Positions 33,237 through 41,658 of a stretch of DNA of 64,000 nucleotides are shown piece after piece. Position numbers and translations under genes: made by a program. The DNA is from JBLMYQ01 sp050258375 (GTDB taxonomy: Bacteria > Bacillota > Clostridia > Acetivibrionales > UBA4821). Under the pieces are notes generated by a model. That model worked only from the letters and a program-made list of their open reading frames with translations. It had not been told where the DNA came from and did no database searches. The stretch covers positions 1 to 64,000 of the forward strand of contig JBLMYQ010000068.1 of NCBI GenBank assembly GCA_050258375.1. Reading direction: 5' to 3'. The number at the start of each line of letters is the position of its first letter. Positions within the stretch are counted from its first letter, which is position 1.

Positions 33237-34121
33237 TTATCCTTTAGTTCCTACACTTCTCCCATCTCTTATTAAAACCTTTAATATTGCTGCCTGTTTT
33301 AAAAGCCATATTCCAAAATAAACAAAGAACTTTAAGATAGGATTAGTTTTTTTACTGTAATTTTTATTAAAAAATATTGCCATTGAATCATAAAAGGCTT
33401 TTGTAGCTTTCATGCTCATATGCTTACTGCTTTGTCCTTTGAAGTGAGTTATTCTGGTATCCGGATAGTACATTATCTTCCAACCTTTTTGCTTTGCCCT
33501 GAAACAGAAATCTATATCCTCGGCATACATAAAATAATCTTCATCAAGACCTCCAATTTGCTCATAGACCTCTCTTCTGAAGGTCAAGAATGCACCTGAA
33601 ACCGCATCCACTTCAGTTTCTTGATTTTCATCAATATACGAAAGATTGTATTTTGCCAATATTTTGCTTTTGGGGAATAATTTACCCAACCCAGACAGCT
33701 GAAAAAAAGCAATTTTGGGTGTCGGAACACTCCTTCTGCAAGCTCTTTGTAAGGTGCCGTCAGGATTCTCCACTCTACACCCGGATACCCCTACATCAGA
33801 ATGCTTATCCATATACTCAACCATTTTATCTAGTGTGGACTCAAAGACAATAGTATCAGGATTTAAAAGCAGCAAATATCTTCCTTTTGCCAGTTTCATT
33901 CCAATATTGTTGCCTTTTGAAAAGCCAGCGTTTTCTTTATTTTCATAGCCAATTACCTGGGGGAACTTTTCACTAAGCATTTCAATACAGCCATCTCCTG
34001 AGTTGTTGTCAACAACAATAACCTCAAAGGAAATATTTTTTGTATTTTGGTATATTGATTTCACGCAAGCCTCAGTAAAATCTTTGGATTTAAAATTAAC
34101 GATAATAATTGAAAGATCCAT
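33237..34121 (-). CDS. GT2 glycosyltransferase, rhamnosyltransferase-like
   Basis: About 294 residues, GT-A fold. The motifs LSIIIVNFKS, VVDNNSGD, LLNPDTIV and YAEDIDFCFRAKQKGW are those of the WbbL-like family that adds rhamnose to a polyprenyl-linked sugar. A C-terminal hydrophobic segment may associate it with the membrane. The start is ATG 34121, with GGGAGGG just upstream; the frame itself opens at TTG 34133. Lying between rmlB and rmlD supports rhamnose as donor sugar. Confidence 0.88.
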   Translation of the reverse strand: MDLSIIIVNFKSKDFTEACVKSIYQNTKNISFEVIVVDNNSGDGCIEMLSEKFPQVIGYENKENAGFSKGNNIGMKLAKGRYLLLLNPDTIVFESTLDKMVEYMDKHSDVGVSGCRVENPDGTLQRACRRSVPTPKIAFFQLSGLGKLFPKSKILAKYNLSYIDENQETEVDAVSGAFLTFRREVYEQIGGLDEDYFMYAEDIDFCFRAKQKGWKIMYYPDTRITHFKGQSSKHMSMKATKAFYDSMAIFFNKNYSKKTNPILKFFVYFGIWLLKQAAILKVLIRDGRSVGTKG

Positions 34122-34170
34122 TGTCCCTCCCAAAAGACTTATTTAGTGCACAATAAAGCTTTTATACAGT

Positions 34171-35241
34171 TCATCTATTTGAATACATTTTATTGTAATA
34201 CTCTTTGTACTCTCCGTTTTTGATTTCTTCCCACCACTCCATATTATTCATATACCAATTTATTGTGCTTTCAATACCCTTTTCGAAACTCACTAAAGGC
34301 TTCCAGCCAATCTCTTTCATAGCTTTCTTAGGGTTCATGGCATATCTTTTATCATGCCCCGGTCTGTCCTTTATATATTTTATTAATTCTTCAGATTTGC
34401 CCAGATGCTGTAGTATTATTTTTACAATTTCTATATTCTTTCTCTCGTTATTACTCCCAAAATTATATACTTCTCCGGGTACTCCATTTTTTATGACAGC
34501 AATAAGACCCCTGCAGTGATCATCCACATGTATCCAATCACGAACATTCATTCCTTCTCCATAAACAGGAAGCGCTTTATCCTCAAGTGCATTCGAAATC
34601 ATTAAGGGGATCAGCTTTTCCGGAAATTGATACGGTCCATAGTTATTTGAGCATCTGGTAATAATAACAGGCAATCCGTAAGTTCTAAAATATGCTTTCG
34701 CAAGCATATCGGCAGAAGCCTTACTCGCAGAATAAGGACTATTTGGCGCTAAAGGAGACTCTTCTGAAAAAAGCCCTTCTTCTCCTAATTCTCCATACAC
34801 TTCATCAGTGGAAATCTGTATAAACTTGGCTGTTGGCTGTTGGCTATTAGCTGTTAGCATCCCGTGCTTCTTTGCAGCTTCAAGGAGGGTGAATGTACCC
34901 ATAATGTTTGTATCAAGGAATTCTTCGGGATTGTCAATACTGCGGTCAACGTGGGATTCTGCTGCAAAATTGATAACAATACCCGGATTATATTTTTTAA
35001 ATATATCATCTACAAGAACATTGTCTCGAATATCACCTTTTATAAAGGTGTAATCAGGATTGTCTTCAACATCCTTAAGGTTGTTTAAATTCCCTGCATA
35101 TGTAAGAGCATCAAGATTAATTACTTTGTACTGCAGCTCTTCATTTAAAATCATTCTTATAAAGTTGCTGCCAATAAACCCTGCGCCACCGGTCACTAAG
35201 ATGGCTATTGGCTGTTGGCTGTTAGCTGTTGTTTTTTTCAT
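34171..35241 (-). CDS. rmlB: dTDP-glucose 4,6-dehydratase
   Basis: 356 residues, extended SDR. Rossmann motif VTGGAGFIGSNF (16-27), NFAAESHVDRSI, catalytic STDEVYG (144-150) and YSASK (170-174) are intact. Oddly, two short stretches, TANSQQPIA at 5-13 and LTANSQQPTA at 129-138, are absent from normal RmlB and are encoded by the same heptamer repeat. The second lies in the loop just before the strand carrying the catalytic Thr-Asp-Glu. The frame is kept and the enzyme is probably active. GAGGGGGG precedes the ATG. Confidence 0.95.
   Translation of the reverse strand: MKKTTANSQQPIAILVTGGAGFIGSNFIRMILNEELQYKVINLDALTYAGNLNNLKDVEDNPDYTFIKGDIRDNVLVDDIFKKYNPGIVINFAAESHVDRSIDNPEEFLDTNIMGTFTLLEAAKKHGMLTANSQQPTAKFIQISTDEVYGELGEEGLFSEESPLAPNSPYSASKASADMLAKAYFRTYGLPVIITRCSNNYGPYQFPEKLIPLMISNALEDKALPVYGEGMNVRDWIHVDDHCRGLIAVIKNGVPGEVYNFGSNNERKNIEIVKIILQHLGKSEELIKYIKDRPGHDKRYAMNPKKAMKEIGWKPLVSFEKGIESTINWYMNNMEWWEEIKNGEYKEYYNKMYSNR
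34828..34857 (-). repeat. Heptamer repeat inside rmlB (internal copy)
   Basis: Minus strand reads tandem 7-base units of the form GCYAAYA (CTAACA GCTAATA GCCAACA GCCAACA GCC). It encodes LTANSQQPTA in frame. The same repeat occurs at 35203-35231. Confidence 0.85.
35203..35231 (-). repeat. Heptamer repeat inside rmlB (N-terminal copy)
   Basis: Minus strand reads GCTAACA GCCAACA GCCAATA GCC, encoding TANSQQPIA between the start codon and the Rossmann strand. Same unit, orientation and reading phase as the copy at 34828-34857. Confidence 0.85.
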
Positions 35242-35254
35242 TTATTAACCCCCC

Positions 35255-35710
35255 TCATCTATTCCGGGTAGTCCAATCGAATCCAATAGAAGGGTCATTC
35301 CAATCAATCCTATATTCGTCAGGATTTTTAGCATCATAAGATTCAGTAGTAAAATAAACAATTGTCGCAGGTGCATTCCCCAGCACTCTGTATCCATGTG
35401 CTACACCTACCGGAATATAAACGAGTATCGGATTATTTTCGCCCATATAGAGCACGTTGGTTTCACCTTTAGTTGGCGAATCTTCTCGAATATCATGCAA
35501 AACTACCTGTGCATTTCCCGAAGGGAAAAACCATAAATCATCCTGCTTTTTGTGATAATGAAAAGCTTTTATTACTCCCGGATATGTTAATGAAGCTGAA
35601 GCTTGTCCAAATTTTTTTAAGAGGTTGTCATCATCCCTAAGGATTTCCATGAAAAAACCTCTATCATCCGTATGCTTAACAAGCTTCTTTACTGCTACAT
35701 CTTTAATCAT
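35255..35710 (-). CDS. rmlC: dTDP-4-dehydrorhamnose 3,5-epimerase-like protein
   Basis: 151 residues, cupin fold. DDRGFFMEILR, SLTYPGVIKAFHYHKKQDDLWFF and PVGVAHGYRVL are RmlC-type motifs, with His in FHYH as the likely catalytic base. It is shorter than typical RmlC (about 180) at the C-terminus, so a variant sugar epimerase or isomerase cannot be excluded. Its place between rmlA and rmlB supports the RmlC role. AGTGGAGGG precedes the ATG. Confidence 0.88.
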   Translation of the reverse strand: MIKDVAVKKLVKHTDDRGFFMEILRDDDNLLKKFGQASASLTYPGVIKAFHYHKKQDDLWFFPSGNAQVVLHDIREDSPTKGETNVLYMGENNPILVYIPVGVAHGYRVLGNAPATIVYFTTESYDAKNPDEYRIDWNDPSIGFDWTTRNR

Positions 35711-35739
35711 GACTTTCCCTCCACTTTTTCAATTCTGAA

Positions 35740-36465
35740 CTAGCTGAAGCTTATCTGTATATCAGTTGCCAGTTCATTTGCCCTTACAAGTGATTCAAAT
35801 GTGCCTGCATCAGTCCACCAACCGTCAAGAATGTCATACGTCATTGTTCCTCTTCTTATGTATTCATTGTTAACGTCAGTAATCTCCAATTCACCCCTAC
35901 CAGAGGGTTTAAGCGTTTTTATTATATCAAAGACATCAGAATCATACATGTATATCCCTGTTACCACATGATTGCTTTTAGGATTTTTAGGCTTTTCTTC
36001 AACTGAAATAATCTTATCTCCATCCAATTCCACTACGCCGAATCTTTCAGGATTGGTAACCGATTTAATAAGAATCTTTGCGCCTTTCCCCTGTTCTTCA
36101 AAGCTCTCTACAAACTCGGTAATATCTTTTCTGAAAATATTATCACCTAAAATAACAATACATTTATCATCTCCAACAAAATTTTCTGCCAGTCCAAGCG
36201 CTTGAGCAATACCTCCTGCTTCATCCTGAACCTTATATGTAAAATTCATGCCAAATTCTCTTCCGCTCCCAAGTAGATTGACAATATCCCCCATATGCTC
36301 AAGCCCTGTAACAATAAGTATTTCATTTATTCCCGCTTCCTTAAGCTTACTTATTGGATGATATATCATTGGATATTTTCCTACCGGAAGTAAATGCTTA
36401 TTCGTTACTTTTGTCAATGGATATATCCTTGAGCCCGTTCCTCCTGCCAGTATTATTCCTTTCAT
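35740..36465 (-). CDS. rmlA: Glucose-1-phosphate thymidylyltransferase
   Basis: About 241 residues. MKGIILAGGTGSRIYPLTKVTNKHLLPVG is split here into the signature loop LAGGTGSRIYPLT and the KHLLPVG lysine motif; VILGDNIF holds the metal Asp. The frame is open to 36591, but the protein family begins at ATG 36465, which has AAAGGGATA upstream; the extra 42 residues are leader sequence. It is a short form, without the C-terminal helices of the E. coli enzyme. First gene of the rmlACB-GT-rmlD-transferase operon. Confidence 0.93.
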   Translation of the reverse strand: MKGIILAGGTGSRIYPLTKVTNKHLLPVGKYPMIYHPISKLKEAGINEILIVTGLEHMGDIVNLLGSGREFGMNFTYKVQDEAGGIAQALGLAENFVGDDKCIVILGDNIFRKDITEFVESFEEQGKGAKILIKSVTNPERFGVVELDGDKIISVEEKPKNPKSNHVVTGIYMYDSDVFDIIKTLKPSGRGELEITDVNNEYIRRGTMTYDILDGWWTDAGTFESLVRANELATDIQISFS

Positions 36466-36511
36466 ATGAATATCCCTTTCATCTTTCTGCATATACGAAC
36501 TTTTATACAAT

Positions 36512-36520
36512 ATTATAGCA
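36512..36520 (-). promoter_or_regulatory. rmlA operon promoter (extended -10)
   Basis: Minus-strand TGCTATAAT, an extended -10 ending at 36512, about 47 bases before the rmlA ATG and behind the terminator at 36572-36599. The -35 (GTATTT at 17 bases) is weak. Confidence 0.6.
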
Positions 36521-36571
36521 TAATATGCCAAAGAAAATACTTTTGACAAAGAACTTTTTCCTGAAAGAATA

Positions 36572-36599
36572 AAAGCTCCGTGAATCTTCACAAAGCTTT
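36572..36599 (-). terminator. Intrinsic terminator at end of GT2 gene
   Basis: Minus-strand hairpin starting in the last codons of the 36588-37532 gene: AAAGCT (36599-36594), GTGAA/TTCAC core, AGCTTT (36577-36572), then TTATTCTTT. It separates the heptose/GT unit from the rhamnose unit. Confidence 0.75.
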
Positions 36600-37532
36600 A
36601 TGAAGAGAAAATATAAATCCTAAATACCCAAAATTTCTTAATACTCCATTTTTTGTAAATCTATACTTGATAATTGTTCTTATTCTTGCAAGTCGAGACT
36701 GCTCTAAAAGGGTTGAGAATCTCTGTGCCGTTTTTCGCTCGCTCTCTTCCATTAAGCTGCCATATACCTCCTCTAAGGCTTTTGACTGCTTAAAAATATT
36801 GTAAAACAAATTTGTCATTTTATTTTTATTTTCAAATTTCTTTATAAAATATTTTAGTGAATATTTCTTAGCTCCTATTTCATTCCTGCCATGCTGTCTA
36901 TACAAAATCGTAGGCTGCTTTACATAGCCTATTTTTCCTAAAGCTGAAGCTACAAGCGCCAGCCACCAGTCATGTATGATTGCCTCTTTTGAAAAGGGCA
37001 TAACTAATTCCTTTAGCTTTTTATTTATCAAAACCGTGCAGCCGGTTACATTATTCTCTACCAGCATATAATTCAGACTCTGTCGCTCAGGATTCAGCTT
37101 TTGATACCTCCATATTGAATCTGAAGAAACTTTGAGATTTTGATCTGCAACCTTCAAATCCGTATGAACAAGAATGGGCTTATCAAAGTACGCTTTCTCC
37201 ATCTCAAGCATTTTTGCCAATGTAATTTCAATCTTATTATCAAGCCAGACATCATCCTGATCACAAAACATCATATACTCCGCATCAGAAAGCTCTAAAA
37301 GTCTTGCAAAGCTGAAGCATGCGCCCAAATGCTTGTCCTGGTCATTGATAAAAACAATTTTTTCGGGATACCTTTTTGAATATTCTTGAATTATCTCTAT
37401 GGTAGCATCTAAAGACCCATCATCCCTAATGAGAAGGCGCCAATCCTGAAAGGTTTGCCCCAGAAGTGAATCCAGCTGCTCTCTAATAAATTTTTCACCA
37501 TTGTAGGTTGAAAGAAGTATATCAATTTTCAT
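36588..37532 (-). CDS. GT2 glycosyltransferase
   Basis: 314 residues, GT-A fold. IDILLSTYNGEKFIREQLDSLL, IRDDGS and FCDQDDVW (the metal-binding region), then IIHDWWLAL, match the family of putative alpha-1,3-rhamnosyl or related sugar transferases of polysaccharide loci. Acceptor and donor are unknown. AGGAAAAG precedes the ATG. Its last codons form the 5' arm of a terminator. Confidence 0.88.
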   Translation of the reverse strand: MKIDILLSTYNGEKFIREQLDSLLGQTFQDWRLLIRDDGSLDATIEIIQEYSKRYPEKIVFINDQDKHLGACFSFARLLELSDAEYMMFCDQDDVWLDNKIEITLAKMLEMEKAYFDKPILVHTDLKVADQNLKVSSDSIWRYQKLNPERQSLNYMLVENNVTGCTVLINKKLKELVMPFSKEAIIHDWWLALVASALGKIGYVKQPTILYRQHGRNEIGAKKYSLKYFIKKFENKNKMTNLFYNIFKQSKALEEVYGSLMEESERKTAQRFSTLLEQSRLARIRTIIKYRFTKNGVLRNFGYLGFIFSLHKAL

Positions 37533-37630
37533 TTTCTTTTCCTTTAAATAATTCTATATTAAATTTATATGTCAAAAAGCTATAAACGTCAATAAAAAAA
37601 GCATTTATCAATAATAAAAATTCATCAGCA

Positions 37631-39790
37631 TTAACGTATAACAATATAAGGATTCAATATAACCACCCGATCTGCATTAGCATTTTTATCTTCATCATTT
37701 GAATAGCTAAATCTAATTTTAGCATTACCTTGCAGATAATTTTCTTCTATCAATAAATTCATAACCTGTAGATTTTCTTTAGGGTATATATATTTTTTAA
37801 ATACTCTTTTAGCTTCAACTCCATTTTCAATCTCAATATTGAGCCAGCATCCATCACTATTCCAGTTAGCCGATACAGGATGGAAGCCAACTACAGCACT
37901 CAATGATTGCTGTCTCTTTTCCGGTTCCAAATTAACTTCTATGCATTCTGTTTCACTTTTTAAAACATAAAATGAATTTATCTCATCACTTTTTTTAATG
38001 TTTAAAAGATATAGCTTCTCATTTTTAGGCAAAAAGGCAGGCTTAATGATTAACAGCTTTTTTATCCTATATCCAAAATTATTAAGCTCATTTATAGTTT
38101 CCTCAAACTGATCATATGAAGAAATGGTATAAATTTCTTTGTTCTTTATATTAGAATTTAAGAATGCATCAAAATCTTTTCCAATTCTTTCTTTATTGAT
38201 AAGTCCATAGCTAATATCAAACATAGGTATATCATTCTTTAACATAGCTGCATATGCACAATTATGGTTTACAATTCCCCATGCATTAACATCCTTTAGC
38301 AAAGCATCTGTCTCTAATTCTTGCTTATCTTTTCCTATCATTAATAAATTTTGAGTTATCGAATTATAATTATTAGTCTCTGCTCTCCATGACCAATCAG
38401 TATTTCTAATTATTATAAAATAATAGGCAAGAGAAATCTGCAATAAGAACAATATTGATATAACACACCCTGCCATTTTAAGCAAATTGTTTTTTTTATT
38501 AATTGTATTTGCAATTAGGATTGATAAAATAATTCCTGCCATTATTTCTTGAAATAAAGCATATCTTATATATCCCGTTGTAATTTCCCATGCAAAAATA
38601 GAAGAAATAAAAGCTATCAAAAGCAGTACAAAGCATTTATCTTTAAATTTCTTATTAAAAATTATAAATATAAAAGCAGCCGAAACAGAAAGTACAAAAC
38701 ACAAGCTTAGTCTTCCAGAATATGCAGATATCTCACTGAATTTATCAGGCTTGAAAAATACATATACACACCAGGTTAGGTACTCATACAAATTCTTTGG
38801 TCCCCATCTTAAATCCTTAAAATTTTCCAATAAATAAAATGGAGATTTAAAAAATTCATTATAATAAGGAAAAACAGGATTTCCGGTACTCATATAGTTA
38901 TAAATCAAATATATGCTTGAAGGAGCACTTATAATAAACAAGCACACAAGAACCACATTGGCATTTAATATTTTTTTATTTTTAATCAGATAAGTTAAAT
39001 ATATTATCAGCAGGATTGCTCCTATAGTTATACTTGTAAGCTTTAGCGCAATCGTAAAACCAAATAATAATGAAAAATAACAAAGATATTTTTTATTATA
39101 GCTATCAACAAAAAGAATAATTCTCAATAGTTCCAGCAAAAACGGAATAAATAACAAGTCAGTCATGTACGTTGATAAATTCATAAGTATATATTCAGTT
39201 GATATAACAGCAAAAGGAAGAAGGCTTGTTAAATACCTGCTAATATTAATTTTATTAAAAGCTGCATAATTTTTAATAATGCTCTGGATTTGCAGATATA
39301 TGAGTACCAATACCAAGGTATTAAGAACAGTGCCCGCCCTGTATCCTAAAATCATTCTAAAAACATAGAACATTCTATCTCCAAGAGGCAGCGCAAAAGT
39401 ACCCGCACCACCCGGCAAAAAATTATCGCTAATACTATCGGAAAAATTATATTGCTGCACAAATATATGATAGTTAAGTGTATCAAAGGTTTTATCAGGC
39501 AAAGCAATTCTAAGGCAGGTTAAAACAATAATGACAGCTAAAACTGAAATGTCAAAATAGTTTAATTTAATATTTGTAATAATAAAAAATCTTCTAGCTG
39601 AAAAAATTATAATTATCAAAAAAATTACAGGAAGCATAACTTCATTAATTACTATTGATTTAAAAGCATAATTAATAAAGCTTCCAACATCATTTAAAAA
39701 AACAAGAATTGTAAATACTAAATAAATAAAAAAATATAAATCAATATTAATTCTATTTTTCAACTCTGAATTTATTTTCAAACCAATCAA
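37631..39790 (-). CDS. Large multi-pass membrane protein, GT-C-type glycosyltransferase-like
   Basis: 719 residues: about 11-13 membrane segments up to ~460, then a ~250-residue soluble C-terminal domain. DTLNYHIFVQQY in the first outer loop resembles the acidic catalytic loop of GT-C glycosyltransferases that use polyprenyl-linked sugars. No closer match recognised; a polymerase or ligase role is possible. TTG start with AAGGGA about 5 bases upstream. The sequence is markedly AT-rich. It lies between gmhB and a GT2 gene. Confidence 0.65.
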   Translation of the reverse strand: MIGLKINSELKNRINIDLYFFIYLVFTILVFLNDVGSFINYAFKSIVINEVMLPVIFLIIIIFSARRFFIITNIKLNYFDISVLAVIIVLTCLRIALPDKTFDTLNYHIFVQQYNFSDSISDNFLPGGAGTFALPLGDRMFYVFRMILGYRAGTVLNTLVLVLIYLQIQSIIKNYAAFNKINISRYLTSLLPFAVISTEYILMNLSTYMTDLLFIPFLLELLRIILFVDSYNKKYLCYFSLLFGFTIALKLTSITIGAILLIIYLTYLIKNKKILNANVVLVCLFIISAPSSIYLIYNYMSTGNPVFPYYNEFFKSPFYLLENFKDLRWGPKNLYEYLTWCVYVFFKPDKFSEISAYSGRLSLCFVLSVSAAFIFIIFNKKFKDKCFVLLLIAFISSIFAWEITTGYIRYALFQEIMAGIILSILIANTINKKNNLLKMAGCVISILFLLQISLAYYFIIIRNTDWSWRAETNNYNSITQNLLMIGKDKQELETDALLKDVNAWGIVNHNCAYAAMLKNDIPMFDISYGLINKERIGKDFDAFLNSNIKNKEIYTISSYDQFEETINELNNFGYRIKKLLIIKPAFLPKNEKLYLLNIKKSDEINSFYVLKSETECIEVNLEPEKRQQSLSAVVGFHPVSANWNSDGCWLNIEIENGVEAKRVFKKYIYPKENLQVMNLLIEENYLQGNAKIRFSYSNDEDKNANADRVVILNPYIVIR

Positions 39791-39849
39791 AATATCCCTT
39801 CATTTCTTACTTCTAAAAGAATGTTATTCCTTCTATATAACTTTTGTGA

Positions 39850-40383
39850 TTAATAATCATTTAATATTTGCGTTAAATTGCTGATAATCCTTGAGGCTCT
39901 AGAGCTTTCAATATGACTTGACCCTGACAAAAGAATATTTTCTTTTACCCCTGCATTAATACCGGCTTGAATATCGCTTTCTCTATCTCCAATAGAAATG
40001 GACTTTAATAAATCAATATCAAAATCTTTTTGCGCCTCAAGAAACATGCCTGCTTTTGGTTTTCTGCATTCACAGCTTGCTTTATATCTTCCCAATCCAA
40101 ACTCAGGATGATGTGGGCAATAATAGACTTTACTAATATGGATACCACGGCTTTCAAACTGCTTTAGCATCCAGCTGCTAAGCTTGTGAAAATCTTCTTC
40201 GGTATAATAGCCTCTGCCTATTCCAGCCTGATTGGTAATTATTACCAGCAGATATTCTCGCTGCTGATAGTACTTAAGCACTTTAAAAATACCTTCAGCA
40301 AACTCAAAGTCCTCAATCTTGTGAACATAATTTTTTTCTTTATTTATTACTCCGTCCCTATCCAGGAAAACTGCTTTATTCAT
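39850..40383 (-). CDS. gmhB: D-glycero-D-manno-heptose 1,7-bisphosphate 7-phosphatase
   Basis: 177 residues, HAD phosphatase of the HisB/GmhB type. Nucleophile motif DRDGVINKE, then the zinc loop Cys-x-His ... Cys-x-Cys in YCPHHPEFG ... CECRKPK, and the acidic motif IGDRESDIQAG. It removes the 7-phosphate in the heptose pathway. Its ATG overlaps the hddC stop by 4 bases (ATGA), implying translational coupling. GGGGAGG precedes the start. Confidence 0.93.
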   Translation of the reverse strand: MNKAVFLDRDGVINKEKNYVHKIEDFEFAEGIFKVLKYYQQREYLLVIITNQAGIGRGYYTEEDFHKLSSWMLKQFESRGIHISKVYYCPHHPEFGLGRYKASCECRKPKAGMFLEAQKDFDIDLLKSISIGDRESDIQAGINAGVKENILLSGSSHIESSRASRIISNLTQILNDY

Positions 40384-41072
40384 ATGTGCCTCCCCAACTC
40401 CCTTTTTGCTTTTTCATAATCCTCCGGAATACCAATGTCTATAAAATATGTATTAGAAATATATGAGCCGAACTTTAATCGTTGCAGCTGATTTGGGAAA
40501 AAATCATTTTCAATTGAAAATTTATCAGGCAAATCTAAATCATTGAATAAACAGGGGTTGGTTATATAAATCCCACCATTTATATAACCATATTTTTTAT
40601 ATTTCTTTTCATTAAAATTAATAATTCTTTCACCAACCACTTCAACTGAGCCATATCTGTCAAAGTTCTTCATTGGTTTCAGAGCCAAACTAAAATCAGC
40701 CTGCATTTTTGAATGCTGCTCAACAAAGCTCCTTATATCAATATTAAAAAAAGTATCACCATTGAGAATAATAACATCCTTCTCTTCAACATTTAGAACA
40801 GCCTTTTTTATAGCCCCTCCGGTTCCCAAAGGTTCATCTTCAATTGAATAAATAATTGAAATATCCTTATAATTTTTTTCAAAATATTCTTCTATTATTT
40901 CATGCTTATATCCGGCAGATAATATTACACGTCGTACTCCTTGCCTCCATAAATACTCAAATATATACCATAAAAATGGCTTTCCATTAATAGGTGCCAT
41001 AGGCTTGGGAATATCTTGCACAATTTTCTTTAGCCTTGTTCCTAATCCGCCTGCCAATACAATTACTTCCAT
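40380..41072 (-). CDS. hddC: D-glycero-alpha-D-manno-heptose 1-phosphate guanylyltransferase
   Basis: About 230 residues, sugar nucleotidyltransferase. N-terminal EVIVLAGGLGTRL with IPKPMAPINGKPFL, and ILNGDTFF with the metal Asp. The neighbours gmhA, hddA and gmhB identify it as the GDP-heptose-forming enzyme; alone it could be a mannose- or glucose-1-phosphate transferase. ATG 41072 (AAGGGA upstream) is preferred over the open frame to 41105. It starts right at the gmhA stop. Confidence 0.9.
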   Translation of the reverse strand: MEVIVLAGGLGTRLKKIVQDIPKPMAPINGKPFLWYIFEYLWRQGVRRVILSAGYKHEIIEEYFEKNYKDISIIYSIEDEPLGTGGAIKKAVLNVEEKDVIILNGDTFFNIDIRSFVEQHSKMQADFSLALKPMKNFDRYGSVEVVGERIINFNEKKYKKYGYINGGIYITNPCLFNDLDLPDKFSIENDFFPNQLQRLKFGSYISNTYFIDIGIPEDYEKAKRELGRHI

Positions 41073-41073
41073 T

Positions 41074-41658
41074 TTAGAATCCCTTACCAAATATTGCTTT
41101 TTCAATAACCGAACATATTATATGACCTATAAGAATATGCGTTTCTTGAATTCTTGGTGTTTCCTCCGACTGGACCCTTATACAATAATCACACAGTTCC
41201 AGCATATTTCCCCCCGAGCTTCCTGTTAATCCTACCGTAACAATTTTTTTCTTTTTACATTCTTCCAAAGCCTTTATAATATTAGGCGAATTTCCGGAAG
41301 TAGAAATTCCTATAAACATATCGCCTTCTATACCATACGCCTGAATTTGCCTTGCAAATATATTTTCATATCCATAGTCATTTCCAATAGCTGTCAGTAT
41401 TGATGTGTTTGTTGTAAGCGCAATAGCCGGAAGGCCTTCCCTGTCGAAGTAGAATTTGTTTACAATTTCAGCAGCCATATGCTGGGCATCTCCAGCACTT
41501 CCTCCGTTCCCTGCAAGCAATATTTTTTTTCCGCTTTTATATACATTTACTGCTTCTTCACATATACTTTCTATCAATTTGCTAAAGGATTCATCCTTAT
41601 GAATTATTTGTTTTATGTTTAAAGCCTCTTTAATCTGATAATTAATATAATCAAACAT
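41074..41658 (-). CDS. gmhA: Sedoheptulose 7-phosphate isomerase
   Basis: 194 residues, SIS domain. LAGNGGSAGDAQHMAAEIV and STSGNSPNII are characteristic phosphate-binding loops of GmhA. First step towards D-glycero-D-manno-heptose. Overlaps hddA by 8 bases, so translation is probably coupled. Confidence 0.95.
   Translation of the reverse strand: MFDYINYQIKEALNIKQIIHKDESFSKLIESICEEAVNVYKSGKKILLAGNGGSAGDAQHMAAEIVNKFYFDREGLPAIALTTNTSILTAIGNDYGYENIFARQIQAYGIEGDMFIGISTSGNSPNIIKALEECKKKKIVTVGLTGSSGGNMLELCDYCIRVQSEETPRIQETHILIGHIICSVIEKAIFGKGF

Noticed and set aside
35740..36591. 283-codon frame for RmlA starting at 36591
   Set aside because: The extra N-terminal residues cross the preceding terminator and promoter; the family start with a ribosome site is ATG 36465.
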